Shown: positions 7,384 through 16,205, counted from the first letter of the stretch. The stretch is DNA of 64,000 nt from Embleya hyalina (GCF_003967355.1 NZ_BIFH01000013.1:926651-990650); one strand, 5' to 3'. A program made the numbers and translations. Notes: generated by a model from the sequence alone, not told the origin.

Positions 7384-8645
7384 GGGTGGATCGGCTCCGC
7401 CCGCGGAGGCTGGGTCGGGATGACGGGCGGCGCCGGCGTCTCGAGGTGGGCCAGTGCCTGGAGGTAGAAGTCGGCCATCCGCTCCCCGAGGGGCAGCGCC
7501 TCGTCGACGACCAGGCACAGTTGCGCACTCGTGCCGTGGACGAGCAGGGCCGCCACGAACAGGTGGCCGGGCGGCAGGGCGGGATGGAAGGCTACGAACT
7601 TCGGGTCGAGGCCCGCGCCGGGGGTGAACAGGAGCGTGGTGCTGCCGCCGATGACATGCCGGGGGTGCAGTTGCCGCCCGAGCAGCCAACCGCAGAGGCG
7701 GCCGGGCAGCCACCGCACGAGGTCCCGTGCGGCCGCGCGATGACCTTGCGCGGCGGCGCCTCGGGCGATGAGGTCCACCAGGCGCTCCCGGGGCGAACTG
7801 GACGCGCCGAGCAGGGGCAACCGCAGGGCGAGCACACGGTTGCCCCACGACGGCGGGTCGTCGGGACGGCGGGCATCGACGGCCAGGAACAGCGCGGGCC
7901 GGTGCAGCCGTACTCCGGAGGCCGCCGACCATCGGTGCAACATGCCGGTGAGCGCGGCGAGATGGGCCTCGTTCGGGCCGCCGCCGAGCGGCTGGGCGAC
8001 GCGTCGCAGGCGTGCCCTGTCCACGTGGGCGTACAGGAGACGACGTCGCCCCGACAGCGGTGTCGCCGCGGTCGCCCCGGCGACGCTCGTCCCGGCGATC
8101 TCGCCCAGCAGTCGGCCCATCAGCCCGGCGGCCCGCACCGCCCGGCCCGGCAGCGGTTCGGGTCGGCTCGTCCCGGTCGGGGTGGCGCCGGTGAGTACGG
8201 TGCGCAGCGTGTGGGACGCCGCGCCGCCGTCCTGGCAGCAGTGGTGGACGCGGTAACACAGGCTGTAGCAGCCGGGTTCGTAGCCGTGGATCAGCGACAG
8301 GTCCCAGTCGGGCCGATCCCGTTCCAGCGGGCGGTCGAGCACGGAGGCCGCCACCGCTTCGAGGGGCGTGTCCCTCGGCACCTCGACCTCCACGACGTGC
8401 CGGGCGAGATCGAAGTGGGGGTCGTGGACCCATCGGGCGCGCCGCGACGAGCCCGTGAGCCGGCAGGTCAGTCCCGGCAGGACATCGACGAAGCCCGCCA
8501 GCCACGCGCGCAGGTCCTCCACACGCGGTGGGGCACCCTCGAAATGTGCGATTCCCGAGACGTCCGAACGCCCCGGGTCGCGCTCCTCCCATCCGAGGAA
8601 CATGCGGTCGAGTCCGTGCGCCCGAAAACTGGGTGTCAGCGTCAC
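7380..8645 (-). CDS. WS/DGAT-like acyltransferase
   Basis: About 421 residues from GTG 8645; an ATG at 8696 is possible but adds a non-homologous stretch. The active-site motif HHxxxDG is present as VHHCCQDGG. Other family marks are NRVLALRLPLL and a late GGSTTLLFTPGAG segment. Family members esterify fatty alcohols or diacylglycerol with acyl-CoA; actinomycete paralogues make wax esters or triacylglycerol, or acylate natural products. An AT-rich stretch (8660-8695) directly upstream, with CATAAA in the minus orientation, may be its promoter. It overlaps the epimerase gene, so the two form an operon. Confidence 0.85.
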   Translation of the reverse strand: MTLTPSFRAHGLDRMFLGWEERDPGRSDVSGIAHFEGAPPRVEDLRAWLAGFVDVLPGLTCRLTGSSRRARWVHDPHFDLARHVVEVEVPRDTPLEAVAASVLDRPLERDRPDWDLSLIHGYEPGCYSLCYRVHHCCQDGGAASHTLRTVLTGATPTGTSRPEPLPGRAVRAAGLMGRLLGEIAGTSVAGATAATPLSGRRRLLYAHVDRARLRRVAQPLGGGPNEAHLAALTGMLHRWSAASGVRLHRPALFLAVDARRPDDPPSWGNRVLALRLPLLGASSSPRERLVDLIARGAAAQGHRAAARDLVRWLPGRLCGWLLGRQLHPRHVIGGSTTLLFTPGAGLDPKFVAFHPALPPGHLFVAALLVHGTSAQLCLVVDEALPLGERMADFYLQALAHLETPAPPVIPTQPPRAEPIHP

Positions 8646-8820
8646 GACCGGGAGCGTACCAACTTTTATGTCGCTTACGTTGCATATCGTGACCAAACAG
8701 GCGAACGGGCGGCCCTTGATCGAGCGTCGGGTCCCGCCTCGAACCGCCGCCGCCGGTGGGTCGTCGACGCCATGGTTCAGCGGGGCCGGTACGCATGGGG
8801 TTGTGCCGGCGATGGTCTCG

Positions 8821-9693
8821 TCACGCGGTTCCGTGCCGCATTCGCCTGGTCACCGTGTCGAGTGTCGGCCAGGGCGGACCCTCGTGCAGCAGGCGCAGAA
8901 GTTCCGCTCCGAATCGCCTCCCGTTCGGGAACCGGTCGCCGAGCTCCCAGCGCCACGCGGCGACCATCGCGACAACGAGCTGCCGACACTCGTCCAGCAG
9001 CTCCCGGTCGATGCCCGGGTAGTGCTCGCAGACCGCCTCGGGAGCATGGGCGAGATCGAACTCGACGGGTCCGCGACAGCACGTCTCGAGGTCGACGAAC
9101 AACGGGCCGTTCGTCGTGCCGAGCACGTTGCCCGGATGCGGTTCGCCGTGGAGCAACTGCTCCACGGCGCCGCGGCCTTCGATCGCCCGACGCAGGCGCG
9201 CCAGTCTGCCGCTCAGGAACACGCGGTCCGCGTCGGCGAGTTCCGGCGAGCGATCCGGGTCGGCGACGACCTCCTCCGCCTCCGTGATCCGGTCCGTGAA
9301 TCTCGGGCTCGGCACGTCGACCGCGCGCATGCCGGCGTGCAGCCGCTCCAGCGCCCGCGCGTAGTCGACCGGTGAGGGGGGCGGTGTCACGGGCTCGAAG
9401 TAGGTCCACAGCGTCACCGCGAAGCCGTCGCGCGTGTGCACACGCGGGTCCGTCCGAGGCTCCAAGGGACACACCGGGCCGCCGACCTCGGCGAGCCGCT
9501 GCGCGAGTTCGATCTCGAATCGGGCGACCTCTTGTCCCACGAGGGCGACCCGGGCGAAGACGTCGCACGGGGTCAACCGCAGGGCCAACTTGTTCGAGTC
9601 GTGCAGAACGGTCGCCTCGTCGGCCGGCAGGCCGAGCGACGCGGCGACCGAGGTCGCGGCCGCGATCGCACGCGTGACGTCGGTCGTCTCCAT
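8821..9693 (-). CDS. Aminoglycoside phosphotransferase (APH)-fold kinase
   Basis: A 290-residue protein with the APH catalytic loop LLHGEPHPGNVLG and the Mg-binding FVDLETCCRG motif (DLE in place of D-W-E). The N-lobe is short and starts near NKLALRL. Members of this fold phosphorylate small alcohols such as aminoglycosides, choline or homoserine; the sequence does not show which. HGEPH instead of HGD is common in housekeeping-like APH relatives, so antibiotic resistance should not be assumed. It lies 175 bp upstream of the acyltransferase on the same strand. Confidence 0.88.
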   Translation of the reverse strand: METTDVTRAIAAATSVAASLGLPADEATVLHDSNKLALRLTPCDVFARVALVGQEVARFEIELAQRLAEVGGPVCPLEPRTDPRVHTRDGFAVTLWTYFEPVTPPPSPVDYARALERLHAGMRAVDVPSPRFTDRITEAEEVVADPDRSPELADADRVFLSGRLARLRRAIEGRGAVEQLLHGEPHPGNVLGTTNGPLFVDLETCCRGPVEFDLAHAPEAVCEHYPGIDRELLDECRQLVVAMVAAWRWELGDRFPNGRRFGAELLRLLHEGPPWPTLDTVTRRMRHGTA

Positions 9694-10245
9694 CCCCGAA
9701 TCCTGGCACGAACGAGCGGGGACGATGCCAACGAGCGTGGCCGGCTTCCGCGTTCCCTGTCATACCAACCCCGCCGACGCCGTCCGACACCCGATGGGCG
9801 GCGATCGACAGGGAGCGGGCCGGCGTCGATGCGCACGCCCGCTCCCGCTCACTCGAAAAATGCGACGGCTTCTCGCCGACGGCCCCTGGGACATCCGGCG
9901 TCCGTCGCGTGGACGGAACCGGAAGCACCGGTCCTGGCCCGGCGTTCTTCGTCGATACGATGGGTCCGACCGGCGTGACGGTGGACGTGCCCGCGGGCCC
10001 CCGGGTGACCATGGATGGCATCCGCCGGTTCGGCGTGTGCGATCGTCTCGACGCGTCGTACATCGGGTATGACTCGTGACACATCGCCTGCCGAGTGGCG
10101 GCGTTCATTCCGGGGGGTTCGACGATTCGGTCCGAAGTCCCACCGGATACGAAATGAAGTATTAGCCTGCGTTTCGGGTGCAAGCGCCTTCACTGTGAAC
10201 GATCGCCGACGCGCTCGCTCGTTCGCCGACCCATCGGGGGAATTC
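9694..10245. other. Intergenic region between divergent APH-like and ROK genes
   Basis: These 552 bp hold no ORF with convincing codon use. An AT-richer patch near 10150-10170 (ATGAAGTATTAG) is a candidate ROK promoter, but no clear -35/-10 pair stands out. Confidence 0.5.
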
Positions 10246-11502
10246 GTGGCCGATCTCCGTACCCTGCTCAGGGCGGGCGATGCCGGCAATCGCCGCCGCG
10301 TCCTGCAGGCCCTGATGATCCGCGGCGGGAACCAGACCGACGTGGCCAAGTACGCCGGCATCGCGGCGGCGACGGCGGGCAACATCCTCAGCGCCCTCGA
10401 GGGTGAGCACGTGGTGCGGCGCCAGGCGTCCGGACGCGAACAGCAGGTGAACCTGCAACCGCTGACCGGCGTCGCGGTGGGCGTCGAACTCGGCTTCCAG
10501 CGCACGTCGGTGGTGGCCCGGCGGGTCGACAGTCCGCACCTGGCGCCGGTCGGCAGGCAGGACGACGTGGGTGCCAGGCACGGTGTCCAGGCGTGGTCGA
10601 ACGCGGTGTTCGCGGCGGTGACCGCGCTCGCGGAGGAACTGGGCGAATCGCCCGACGACATGGCGACGGTCGGGCTGGCCGTCCCGGGCGCGGTCGATCC
10701 GCGCTCCGGGCTGCTGACCCCTCCGGTGTTCCCGCTGTGGCGCGATCAGCCGGAGCCGCGCGCGGAGTTGGAGCGGCTGCTGCGCGACAAGGCACGTCCC
10801 GGCACGCTGCGCGGCGAGTTGCGCGTGGTCATGGACAACGACGGCACGCTGGGCGCGCTCGCGGAGAGCGTGCACTCCCACCCCGACGCGGAGATTCTGC
10901 TGTGGATCAAGGGAGCGACCGGCGTGGGCGGCGGGCTGGTCGTCGGCGGCCAGGTGATCCGCGGCGGCAGTGGCTCGGCGGCGGAGATCGGGCACATCGT
11001 CGTCGATCCGGAGGGCGACTACTGCCAGTGCGGCGGACGCGGCTGCCTGGAAACCCTGATCGGGGCGAACACCCTGATCCGCAACGTGCGTTCGGGCCTC
11101 GGGCAGCTGCCCGTCGCCGCGCAGCCGACCGACCTCTACCAGATCGCCGACAAGGCCCGGGCCGGCAACCAGGTGTGCCTGCGGGTCCTGCGCGAGGCGG
11201 CGTTCCACCTCGGCCTCGTCCTCGGCAACGTCTGCAACGTGCTCAACCCGAGTCTCGTCCTGCTCGGTGGGGCGCTGGGTTCCGCGCACGACCTGATCCT
11301 GGCGGATTGCCGGTCCGCGATCGACCGCACCGCGCTCGCCGCGGTCCGCCTCGACGCCTCCCGTCCCGAACTGGTGGGCCCCGGCGATCCGGAGGCGAAA
11401 CATCCGCGCTTCCGCCTGGAGCCGAGCCGGCTCCCCGACGCCATCGCCCGCGGCGCGCTCATCCTGGGCATTCAAGGCGCGGGTTTCGCCGAAAATCGTT
11501 GA
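10246..11502 (+). CDS. ROK-family transcriptional regulator
   Basis: A 418-residue protein with an N-terminal winged helix-turn-helix (about residues 15-65, RRRVLQALMIRGGNQTDVAK) and a sugar-kinase-fold ROK domain. The ROK zinc motif is present (GHIVVD then CQCGGRGCLE), as are GLAVPGAV and VMDNDGTLGALAE. GTG 10246 is chosen because GGGGG at 10236-10240 is well placed; the frame stays open to 10015 but lacks homology there. ROK regulators respond to sugars or sugar phosphates. The adjacent lasso cluster is a possible but unproven target. Confidence 0.88.
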   Translation: MADLRTLLRAGDAGNRRRVLQALMIRGGNQTDVAKYAGIAAATAGNILSALEGEHVVRRQASGREQQVNLQPLTGVAVGVELGFQRTSVVARRVDSPHLAPVGRQDDVGARHGVQAWSNAVFAAVTALAEELGESPDDMATVGLAVPGAVDPRSGLLTPPVFPLWRDQPEPRAELERLLRDKARPGTLRGELRVVMDNDGTLGALAESVHSHPDAEILLWIKGATGVGGGLVVGGQVIRGGSGSAAEIGHIVVDPEGDYCQCGGRGCLETLIGANTLIRNVRSGLGQLPVAAQPTDLYQIADKARAGNQVCLRVLREAAFHLGLVLGNVCNVLNPSLVLLGGALGSAHDLILADCRSAIDRTALAAVRLDASRPELVGPGDPEAKHPRFRLEPSRLPDAIARGALILGIQGAGFAENR

Positions 11503-11701
11503 TTTCGCGGTGGATTACGTTTCAGGTTGGGCATTGTCGCCGGTCCGAGGTGTTCGATTCGTTCATTCCGAAAGGTTCATGTCGGGTCCGACACCCGTAA
11601 TTTCCGGGTCCTCCCGAGGTGGGGTCGAAAGCCGACCACCGCTTGTATGGTGGAGAAAACGTTTCGCGCCCGCCGCGGTGACGAGTCGAAGGCTGGGGAG
11701 A

Positions 11702-11983
11702 ATGCGCAGGGTTGGCGACGCTCGCATGCCGGAATCACCGGAGACTTCCGCACCCGAGGCACTTGAGGTACTTGAGGCACCGGAAGCACCGGGCGCACCG
11801 AACGCATTGAAAGCGCCCGTATCCCCCGAAGAACCCGGATCACCCGAAGCGCGCGAATCACCCGAGGGTGCCGCCGGTGCATACCAGGCCCCGATGGTCG
11901 TCGCCGTCGGCTCGGTGCGCCGGGCCACCAAGGGCAGTGCCGCCAGCGGCAAGGCGGACGCGAATTCGCAGTTCTACTGGTGA
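11702..11983 (+). CDS. Lasso peptide precursor (A protein)
   Basis: The 93-residue precursor from ATG 11702 (ATG 11726 is also possible) ends in a canonical lasso leader-core junction. The leader has the RRE-binding pattern YQAPMVVAVGSVRRATK, with Tyr61, Pro64, Gly70 and the conserved Thr76 at position -2. The predicted core is GSAASGKADANSQFYW, with Gly78 and Asp86 spaced for a 9-membered macrolactam ring and the 7-residue tail ANSQFYW, whose bulky residues could lock the thread. The first 60 residues are acidic and rich in Pro/Ala/Glu repeats, far longer than the usual 20-40 residue leader. The stop overlaps the cyclase GTG. GAAGG and GGGGAG precede the start. Confidence 0.88.
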   Translation: MRRVGDARMPESPETSAPEALEVLEAPEAPGAPNALKAPVSPEEPGSPEARESPEGAAGAYQAPMVVAVGSVRRATKGSAASGKADANSQFYW

Positions 11984-13938
11984 ACCCGTCCTCCGCGACG
12001 GCGCCCGGCCGCGCGCGGCCCGCCGAGGTCGCCGTGGCCCCCGGGTTCGTCGTCGCGATCCGGGAGCGGCCCGCACGGTCGCCGGCCGAACCCCCCGCCG
12101 ACCCCGCATCGTTGGGCCTGCCCGGCACCGCCGTGTGGTCGGCGCTGCCGGGGCTGCGCGTGTACGGGGCATGGCGGCCGGGGCAGGTGCGCTCGGCGGT
12201 GTACCGCGACGTGCGCATGGTGGTACTGGGTCACTGCCTGGCGTCCGACGACCGGCTGGCGCGCGAGCTTCGCGACATGATCGAACGCGAGGGGATCCGG
12301 GCCGACGGGATCGACGGTGGCGAGGGCCGGGTGGGTCGCGGGCTCGACCTGCCGGGCGCCTACGTGTGCGTCGTGGCCGCCCGCGACGGCGTGCGCATTC
12401 GATCCGATCTGGCCGGACAGTACCCGGTGTTCGTCTCGCGCGCGGACGGATGGGCCGTCGCCGCGTCGCACGCGCGCCTGCTCGCCCGGCTGCACGACCG
12501 CGAGCCCGACGCCGTCACCGCCGCCGCGCGGATCGCCTGCGCGCACGTGCCTCCACTGTGGGCGGACCGATCCCCGTTCCACGACGTCGCGCGGGTGACG
12601 GGCGGCGCGGTTCTTCGACTACGGCCCGGCGCGCCGCCCGTGGTGGGCCGCACCGGGACCCTCTTCGGTATCGACCCCCTCGCGCGCGGCGCGCACACGC
12701 TGCGCGACGCGCTGACCGAGGCCGTGGCCGCGCGCCGTGCCGCCGGCGCCGTGGCAAGCGACTTCAGCGGCGGACTCGACTCGACGACGCTGGCGTTCCT
12801 CGCGGCACGCGCCGGGCATGGGCCGGTGTCGGCGGTGACCTACCACCACCCGGATGCCCCGGCGGGCGACCTGGCCCATGCCCGGCGGCTCGCCCGTCTC
12901 GACGACCGGTTGCGTCACATCGTGGTCGAAGGCCGCCACGACACACTGCCGTTCGACCGGGACGCCGCCCGAAGCCAACCGACCCACACGGCGCCCGTGT
13001 GGCGGACCGACGACGACGAGCCGGTGCCGGGGATGCTCGCCCGCGGTCGGTCGCTGCTGCGCCTGGCCGCCGTCGGCCCACTGGACAGCCATCTGACCGG
13101 TGAGGGCGGAGACGCGGTTCTGGGCGCGCCCCCCGCGTATCTCGCACATGTCGCGAGCCGCGGGCACGCGCGTACGTTCGCCCGGCACTGTCTGGCGCAG
13201 GCCCGACGCCACGACACCTCCGCCGCGGCGTTGGCGGCGCGGGCGCTGCGTACGGCCCGGACATCGGGCTCCGAGGCGCTTGTACACCTCGCCGCGGCGC
13301 TGCGGTCGGGGACGATCGCCGACGGCCCCACCTCGTGGATCGACGGCGTGACGTGGTGGCCGCCGGTCGGCGAGGCGGTGTCGTGGCTGACACCGGCGAC
13401 GCGTCGCGCGCTCGCGGACCGCGCGGAGCGGGTGGCGTGCGACGGCACACACCACCTCGACGGCGCCGCGGCGGCCGTGCACGTCGCCGGTGCCGGCGAA
13501 CTGCGGCATTCCGCGGACGCGCAACGCCACCTGCGCGAACTCGGCCACCGGTACGGCGTCGACGTGCACGCGCCGTTCCTGGACGACAGGGTGGTGCGGG
13601 CGTGTCTCGCGGTCGCGCCGGGGGAGCGCGTCGACCCCGCGGGCGGCAAGCCGTTGCTCGCGGCGGCGTTGCGCGGCACGGTTCCGTCCGCCGTGCTCGG
13701 CCGCCGGACGAAGGGCGACTACAGCCGCGAGGAATACCTGGGCGCGCGGCGGGCCGAGCCGTGGCTACGAGCCTTGTGGGCGGACTCGGCCCTGGCGGAC
13801 GCCGGTATCGTCGAACCGGCGGCGGTGCTGCGGAGCCTGGCGCGGTTCACCGCGGGCGTCGCGGTACCGCTCGGCGCGATCCGGCAACTCGTGGCCACGG
13901 AAGTGTGGTTGCGTGCCCGGCGGGAGGAAGGATCGTGA
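11980..13938 (+). CDS. Lasso peptide cyclase (asparagine-synthetase-like C protein)
   Basis: A 652-residue asparagine synthetase homologue. Its ATP-pyrophosphatase loop is SGGLDSTTLAFLAA at residues 263-276. It lacks the N-terminal nucleophilic cysteine of glutamine-hydrolysing asparagine synthetases, as expected for lasso cyclases, which adenylate the ring Asp/Glu side chain and let the core amino group close the macrolactam. C-terminal marks include GEGGDAVLG and GRRTKGDYSREEYLG. The GTG start at 11980 overlaps the precursor stop (GTGA), and the stop overlaps the next start, so all three genes are translationally coupled. Confidence 0.93.
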   Translation: MNPSSATAPGRARPAEVAVAPGFVVAIRERPARSPAEPPADPASLGLPGTAVWSALPGLRVYGAWRPGQVRSAVYRDVRMVVLGHCLASDDRLARELRDMIEREGIRADGIDGGEGRVGRGLDLPGAYVCVVAARDGVRIRSDLAGQYPVFVSRADGWAVAASHARLLARLHDREPDAVTAAARIACAHVPPLWADRSPFHDVARVTGGAVLRLRPGAPPVVGRTGTLFGIDPLARGAHTLRDALTEAVAARRAAGAVASDFSGGLDSTTLAFLAARAGHGPVSAVTYHHPDAPAGDLAHARRLARLDDRLRHIVVEGRHDTLPFDRDAARSQPTHTAPVWRTDDDEPVPGMLARGRSLLRLAAVGPLDSHLTGEGGDAVLGAPPAYLAHVASRGHARTFARHCLAQARRHDTSAAALAARALRTARTSGSEALVHLAAALRSGTIADGPTSWIDGVTWWPPVGEAVSWLTPATRRALADRAERVACDGTHHLDGAAAAVHVAGAGELRHSADAQRHLRELGHRYGVDVHAPFLDDRVVRACLAVAPGERVDPAGGKPLLAAALRGTVPSAVLGRRTKGDYSREEYLGARRAEPWLRALWADSALADAGIVEPAAVLRSLARFTAGVAVPLGAIRQLVATEVWLRARREEGS

Positions 13939-14810
13939 GGATTCCCGCGCACGTGCGCCACGAGACGATGCCCGACGGCGGCGTGGTGGTGCTCGACTGC
14001 GCCGACGGCCAGTGGTACGTGTTCAACTCCGGCGCCCGGGACTTCTGGCAGTGCTGGTCGTCCGGACGAAGCCTCGCGCAGAGCGTCGCGGCCGTCGCGG
14101 AGCGGCACCCGGACCTGCCGCGCGAGCGGATCATCGCGGACGGCACCGCGCTGCTGCGACAGTTGACCGCGCTCGGCCTGGTGGAGGCGGAAGGCGAGGG
14201 TCGGGTCGGGGCGCGGTCGTCCGCCCGGGGGTGGGCCGCCCGCTTCGGGTTCGCCGAAGCCCCCTCGCGGGCGGCGAACCCCGCTCGGAGCGACGGCGCC
14301 GGCGCCGTTCCGGGCGCCGCGACCCGGGCACGGCCGATGGCCCGACGGCGTGCGATGGCCCGACGACGTGCGACATCCCGACGACGCGCGATGTCGCAAC
14401 GACGCCCGATGGGCCCACGACGCTCGGCCCTCGGCCCGCGGGTCGCCCTGCTCGGCGCCGCGCTCGCCGTGCGGCTCCCGTTCGCCGTCGTACATCGCGC
14501 GGTGCGCGCGACCCGGGGCCGATGGGCCTCCGTCCCGGAGGACCCGCGTCGGGCCGAGGAATGCCTCGCGGCCCTGCGCCACATCGCGCGCCGGTTCCCG
14601 GGGCGCGCCGCATGCCTGGAGCTCTCGCTGGCCGCCGTCCTGCTGTCCGCCGCACACCGACGCCGCCTGGACTGGTGCCTGGGGGCGGCCCCGGATCCGT
14701 TCCGATTCCACGCATGGGTCGCGTGCGACGGCGCCGCGGTCGCCGGCTCGTTGTCCGGGCCGGAGGACGACGGCGATCCCCCGCCCTACCGCGCGGTCCT
14801 GACGGTCTGA
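13935..14810 (+). CDS. Fused lasso RRE and leader peptidase (B1-B2)
   Basis: A 291-residue fusion. Residues 1 to about 90 form a PqqD-like RiPP recognition element (MPDGGVVVLDCADGQWYVFN) that binds the precursor leader. About residues 180-291 form the transglutaminase-like B2 protease with Cys227 in AACLELSLAAVLL and His259 in FRFHAWVACDG, which removes the leader. In most actinobacterial lasso clusters B1 and B2 are separate genes; here they are joined by a linker containing five Arg-rich six-residue repeats. The GTG start overlaps the cyclase stop. No lasso ABC exporter gene follows in the window. Confidence 0.88.
   Translation: MRIPAHVRHETMPDGGVVVLDCADGQWYVFNSGARDFWQCWSSGRSLAQSVAAVAERHPDLPRERIIADGTALLRQLTALGLVEAEGEGRVGARSSARGWAARFGFAEAPSRAANPARSDGAGAVPGAATRARPMARRRAMARRRATSRRRAMSQRRPMGPRRSALGPRVALLGAALAVRLPFAVVHRAVRATRGRWASVPEDPRRAEECLAALRHIARRFPGRAACLELSLAAVLLSAAHRRRLDWCLGAAPDPFRFHAWVACDGAAVAGSLSGPEDDGDPPPYRAVLTV
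14336..14425 (+). repeat. Five 18-bp tandem repeats in the lasso B linker
   Basis: Five consecutive 18-bp units, such as GATGGCCCGACGGCGTGC then GATGGCCCGACGACGTGC, diverge progressively and encode a basic series of about six residues each (MARRRA-like). They lie between the RRE and protease domains and keep frame. Confidence 0.85.
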
Positions 14811-14937
14811 ACGCCCTTTGATCGCCGCACGGTTCGGATTGGCCGTTCCGCGGCCCGGCGGCGCCGTCGACCGTCGAATCCGCATTGCCGCCGAATTCCA
14901 CCCACCGCGTCCGACCATGTGAAATCCGAAGTCGCTC

Positions 14938-14955
14938 GGCACGATTTCTCGTGCC
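14938..14955. terminator. Small stem-loop after the lasso operon
   Basis: GGCACGA and TCGTGCC form a perfect 7-bp stem with a TTTC loop, 128 bp after the lasso B stop and before the next small gene. It could be a terminator or part of an operator. Confidence 0.4.
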
Positions 14956-15048
14956 CGATCATGCCTACCTCGCACCCGAACGCCGTCCCTACGCTCCCCA
15001 CACAGGTCGGTACAACACCGGTCCGCGTGTTCGGAGGAGCGAGGACAC

Positions 15049-15213
15049 ATGAGCGAGAACAAGCGTGGGCGACGCAAGCCCTGGATCACGATCGCCGTCG
15101 AAGCCGATTTCACCATCGGCAGGCGCCAGATCATCCGCGCCGTCAAGATCCTCTGCGGCCTGCTGGTCGCCGCCCTGCCCATCCTGCTGCGCGGCCTGGG
15201 CCTACTGCCCTGA
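15049..15213 (+). CDS. Small membrane protein of 54 residues
   Basis: Begins MSENKRGRRKPWITIAVEAD. The basic N-terminus is followed by a middle segment TIGRRQIIRAVKIL and one membrane helix (CGLLVAALPILLRGLGLLP) at the C-terminus. The ATG at 15049 follows GGAGG (15033-15037) and GAGG (15041-15044). Codon use is typical of the neighbourhood. It is downstream of the lasso operon with its own upstream region; a role in lasso export or immunity is conceivable but unsupported. Confidence 0.6.
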   Translation: MSENKRGRRKPWITIAVEADFTIGRRQIIRAVKILCGLLVAALPILLRGLGLLP

Positions 15214-15340
15214 ACCACGCCGCCCCCGCCCGGGCGCCCCACGGGTGGTCGGCCTCCGCCGCAGTCCGCTGCGGACGGTGGCCGACCCACCCGACCCGTC
15301 GGCCCGCCGACGCGGGCTCGGATGTCGACGCGCACTGTCC

Positions 15341-15389
15341 GGTGCCGGGTGCCGGGTGCCGGGTGCCGGGTGCCGGGTGTCAGGTGCCG
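15341..15389. repeat. 7-bp tandem repeat
   Basis: GGTGCCG is repeated five times perfectly (15341-15375), then one variant unit and one more copy. It lies in non-coding sequence between the small membrane gene and the DUF981-like gene. Confidence 0.9.
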
Positions 15390-15479
15390 GTGCGCCGGTC
15401 GGGTCGCAATCGGGTGAATGCCGGCGTCGGTGGCCGAAGGATCGAGTGATTTGCGCTACTTGGTGATTATTGTCCGAAT

Positions 15480-16205
15480 ATGAGTCAAGGTGCGTACAAT
15501 CTCGCGGCCTCCGGTTTGAAGATCGACTGGAACCAGATGCCGACCTACAACACGATCATGTCCGTGGCGGCCGGAGCCGGGCTGCTGCTCGTGGTCGCGC
15601 TGGGGTGGCAACTCCTCTCACCCGGGCGCAGGATCGTTCCGGAGGCGTGGGCGCTTGCCTTCGGGGCCCTGGCGTTCGTGCTGATCACGACCGGTCTGCA
15701 CATGACCCTCACCTGGCCGCTGGCCGGTCAGGGATTCCCGTTCGACAACATCGTGTTCGGCGAGCCGTCGCTCGGCTTCGGCGTGCTGCTCGCGTGCGCG
15801 TCGCTGTACCTCTGGAAACGAGGAGCCGCCCTGGCCGAGGACCCCGACCGGCTGATCCGCACCGCGGGACTGGCGTCGCCCATCTCGGTCTTCGTGTTCG
15901 GCATGGGCCTCGCCTGTTTCGGGATCGCGGCGGCGGGCTGGAAGTACACGCTGTTCGCCGCGCCTCCCGAGGAGCCGATCTCGGGCGAGTTCGCCGATCA
16001 CCCGATGCTGGAGGCGAGTTTCATCTCCAGTCTGTACGTGCTGGTCGGCATCGGCGCGATCCTGTTCCCGCTCGCCCTGCTCCGCCCCAACGGTTGGCCG
16101 GTTCGCGTGGTCGGAGTGGCCTGGACCCTGTCCGGACTGGCCTTCCTGTTCTTCGGCGGGCTGAACTACTTCACCCACATCGGCCTGATCGTCAACACGA
16201 TGTGA
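15480..16205 (+). CDS. DUF981-family membrane protein
   Basis: A 241-residue protein with about six transmembrane helices (for example TIMSVAAGAGLLLVVALGW, ALAFGALAFVLITTGLHM and VLVGIGAILFPLALL). The pattern GLHMTLTWPL, FDNIVFGEPSLGFG and HPMLEASFIS is typical of DUF981 proteins, whose function is unknown. ATG 15480 lacks a strong Shine-Dalgarno. It is transcribed toward hmp, with a shared stem-loop between the two stops. Confidence 0.8.
   Translation: MSQGAYNLAASGLKIDWNQMPTYNTIMSVAAGAGLLLVVALGWQLLSPGRRIVPEAWALAFGALAFVLITTGLHMTLTWPLAGQGFPFDNIVFGEPSLGFGVLLACASLYLWKRGAALAEDPDRLIRTAGLASPISVFVFGMGLACFGIAAAGWKYTLFAAPPEEPISGEFADHPMLEASFISSLYVLVGIGAILFPLALLRPNGWPVRVVGVAWTLSGLAFLFFGGLNYFTHIGLIVNTM

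Noticed and set aside
6277-8796. Single 839-residue minus-strand protein
   Set aside because: Only the part after 7383 is coding (epimerase). Upstream is an out-of-frame reading of the acyltransferase, whose own frame has the HHxxxDG motif.
8821-9693. Aminoglycoside resistance gene
   Set aside because: The fold is right, but HGEPH and DLE motifs are common in APH relatives with other substrates, and nothing nearby suggests an aminoglycoside.
15341-15389. CRISPR-like array
   Set aside because: The repeats are 7 bp, contiguous and without spacers: a simple tandem repeat.
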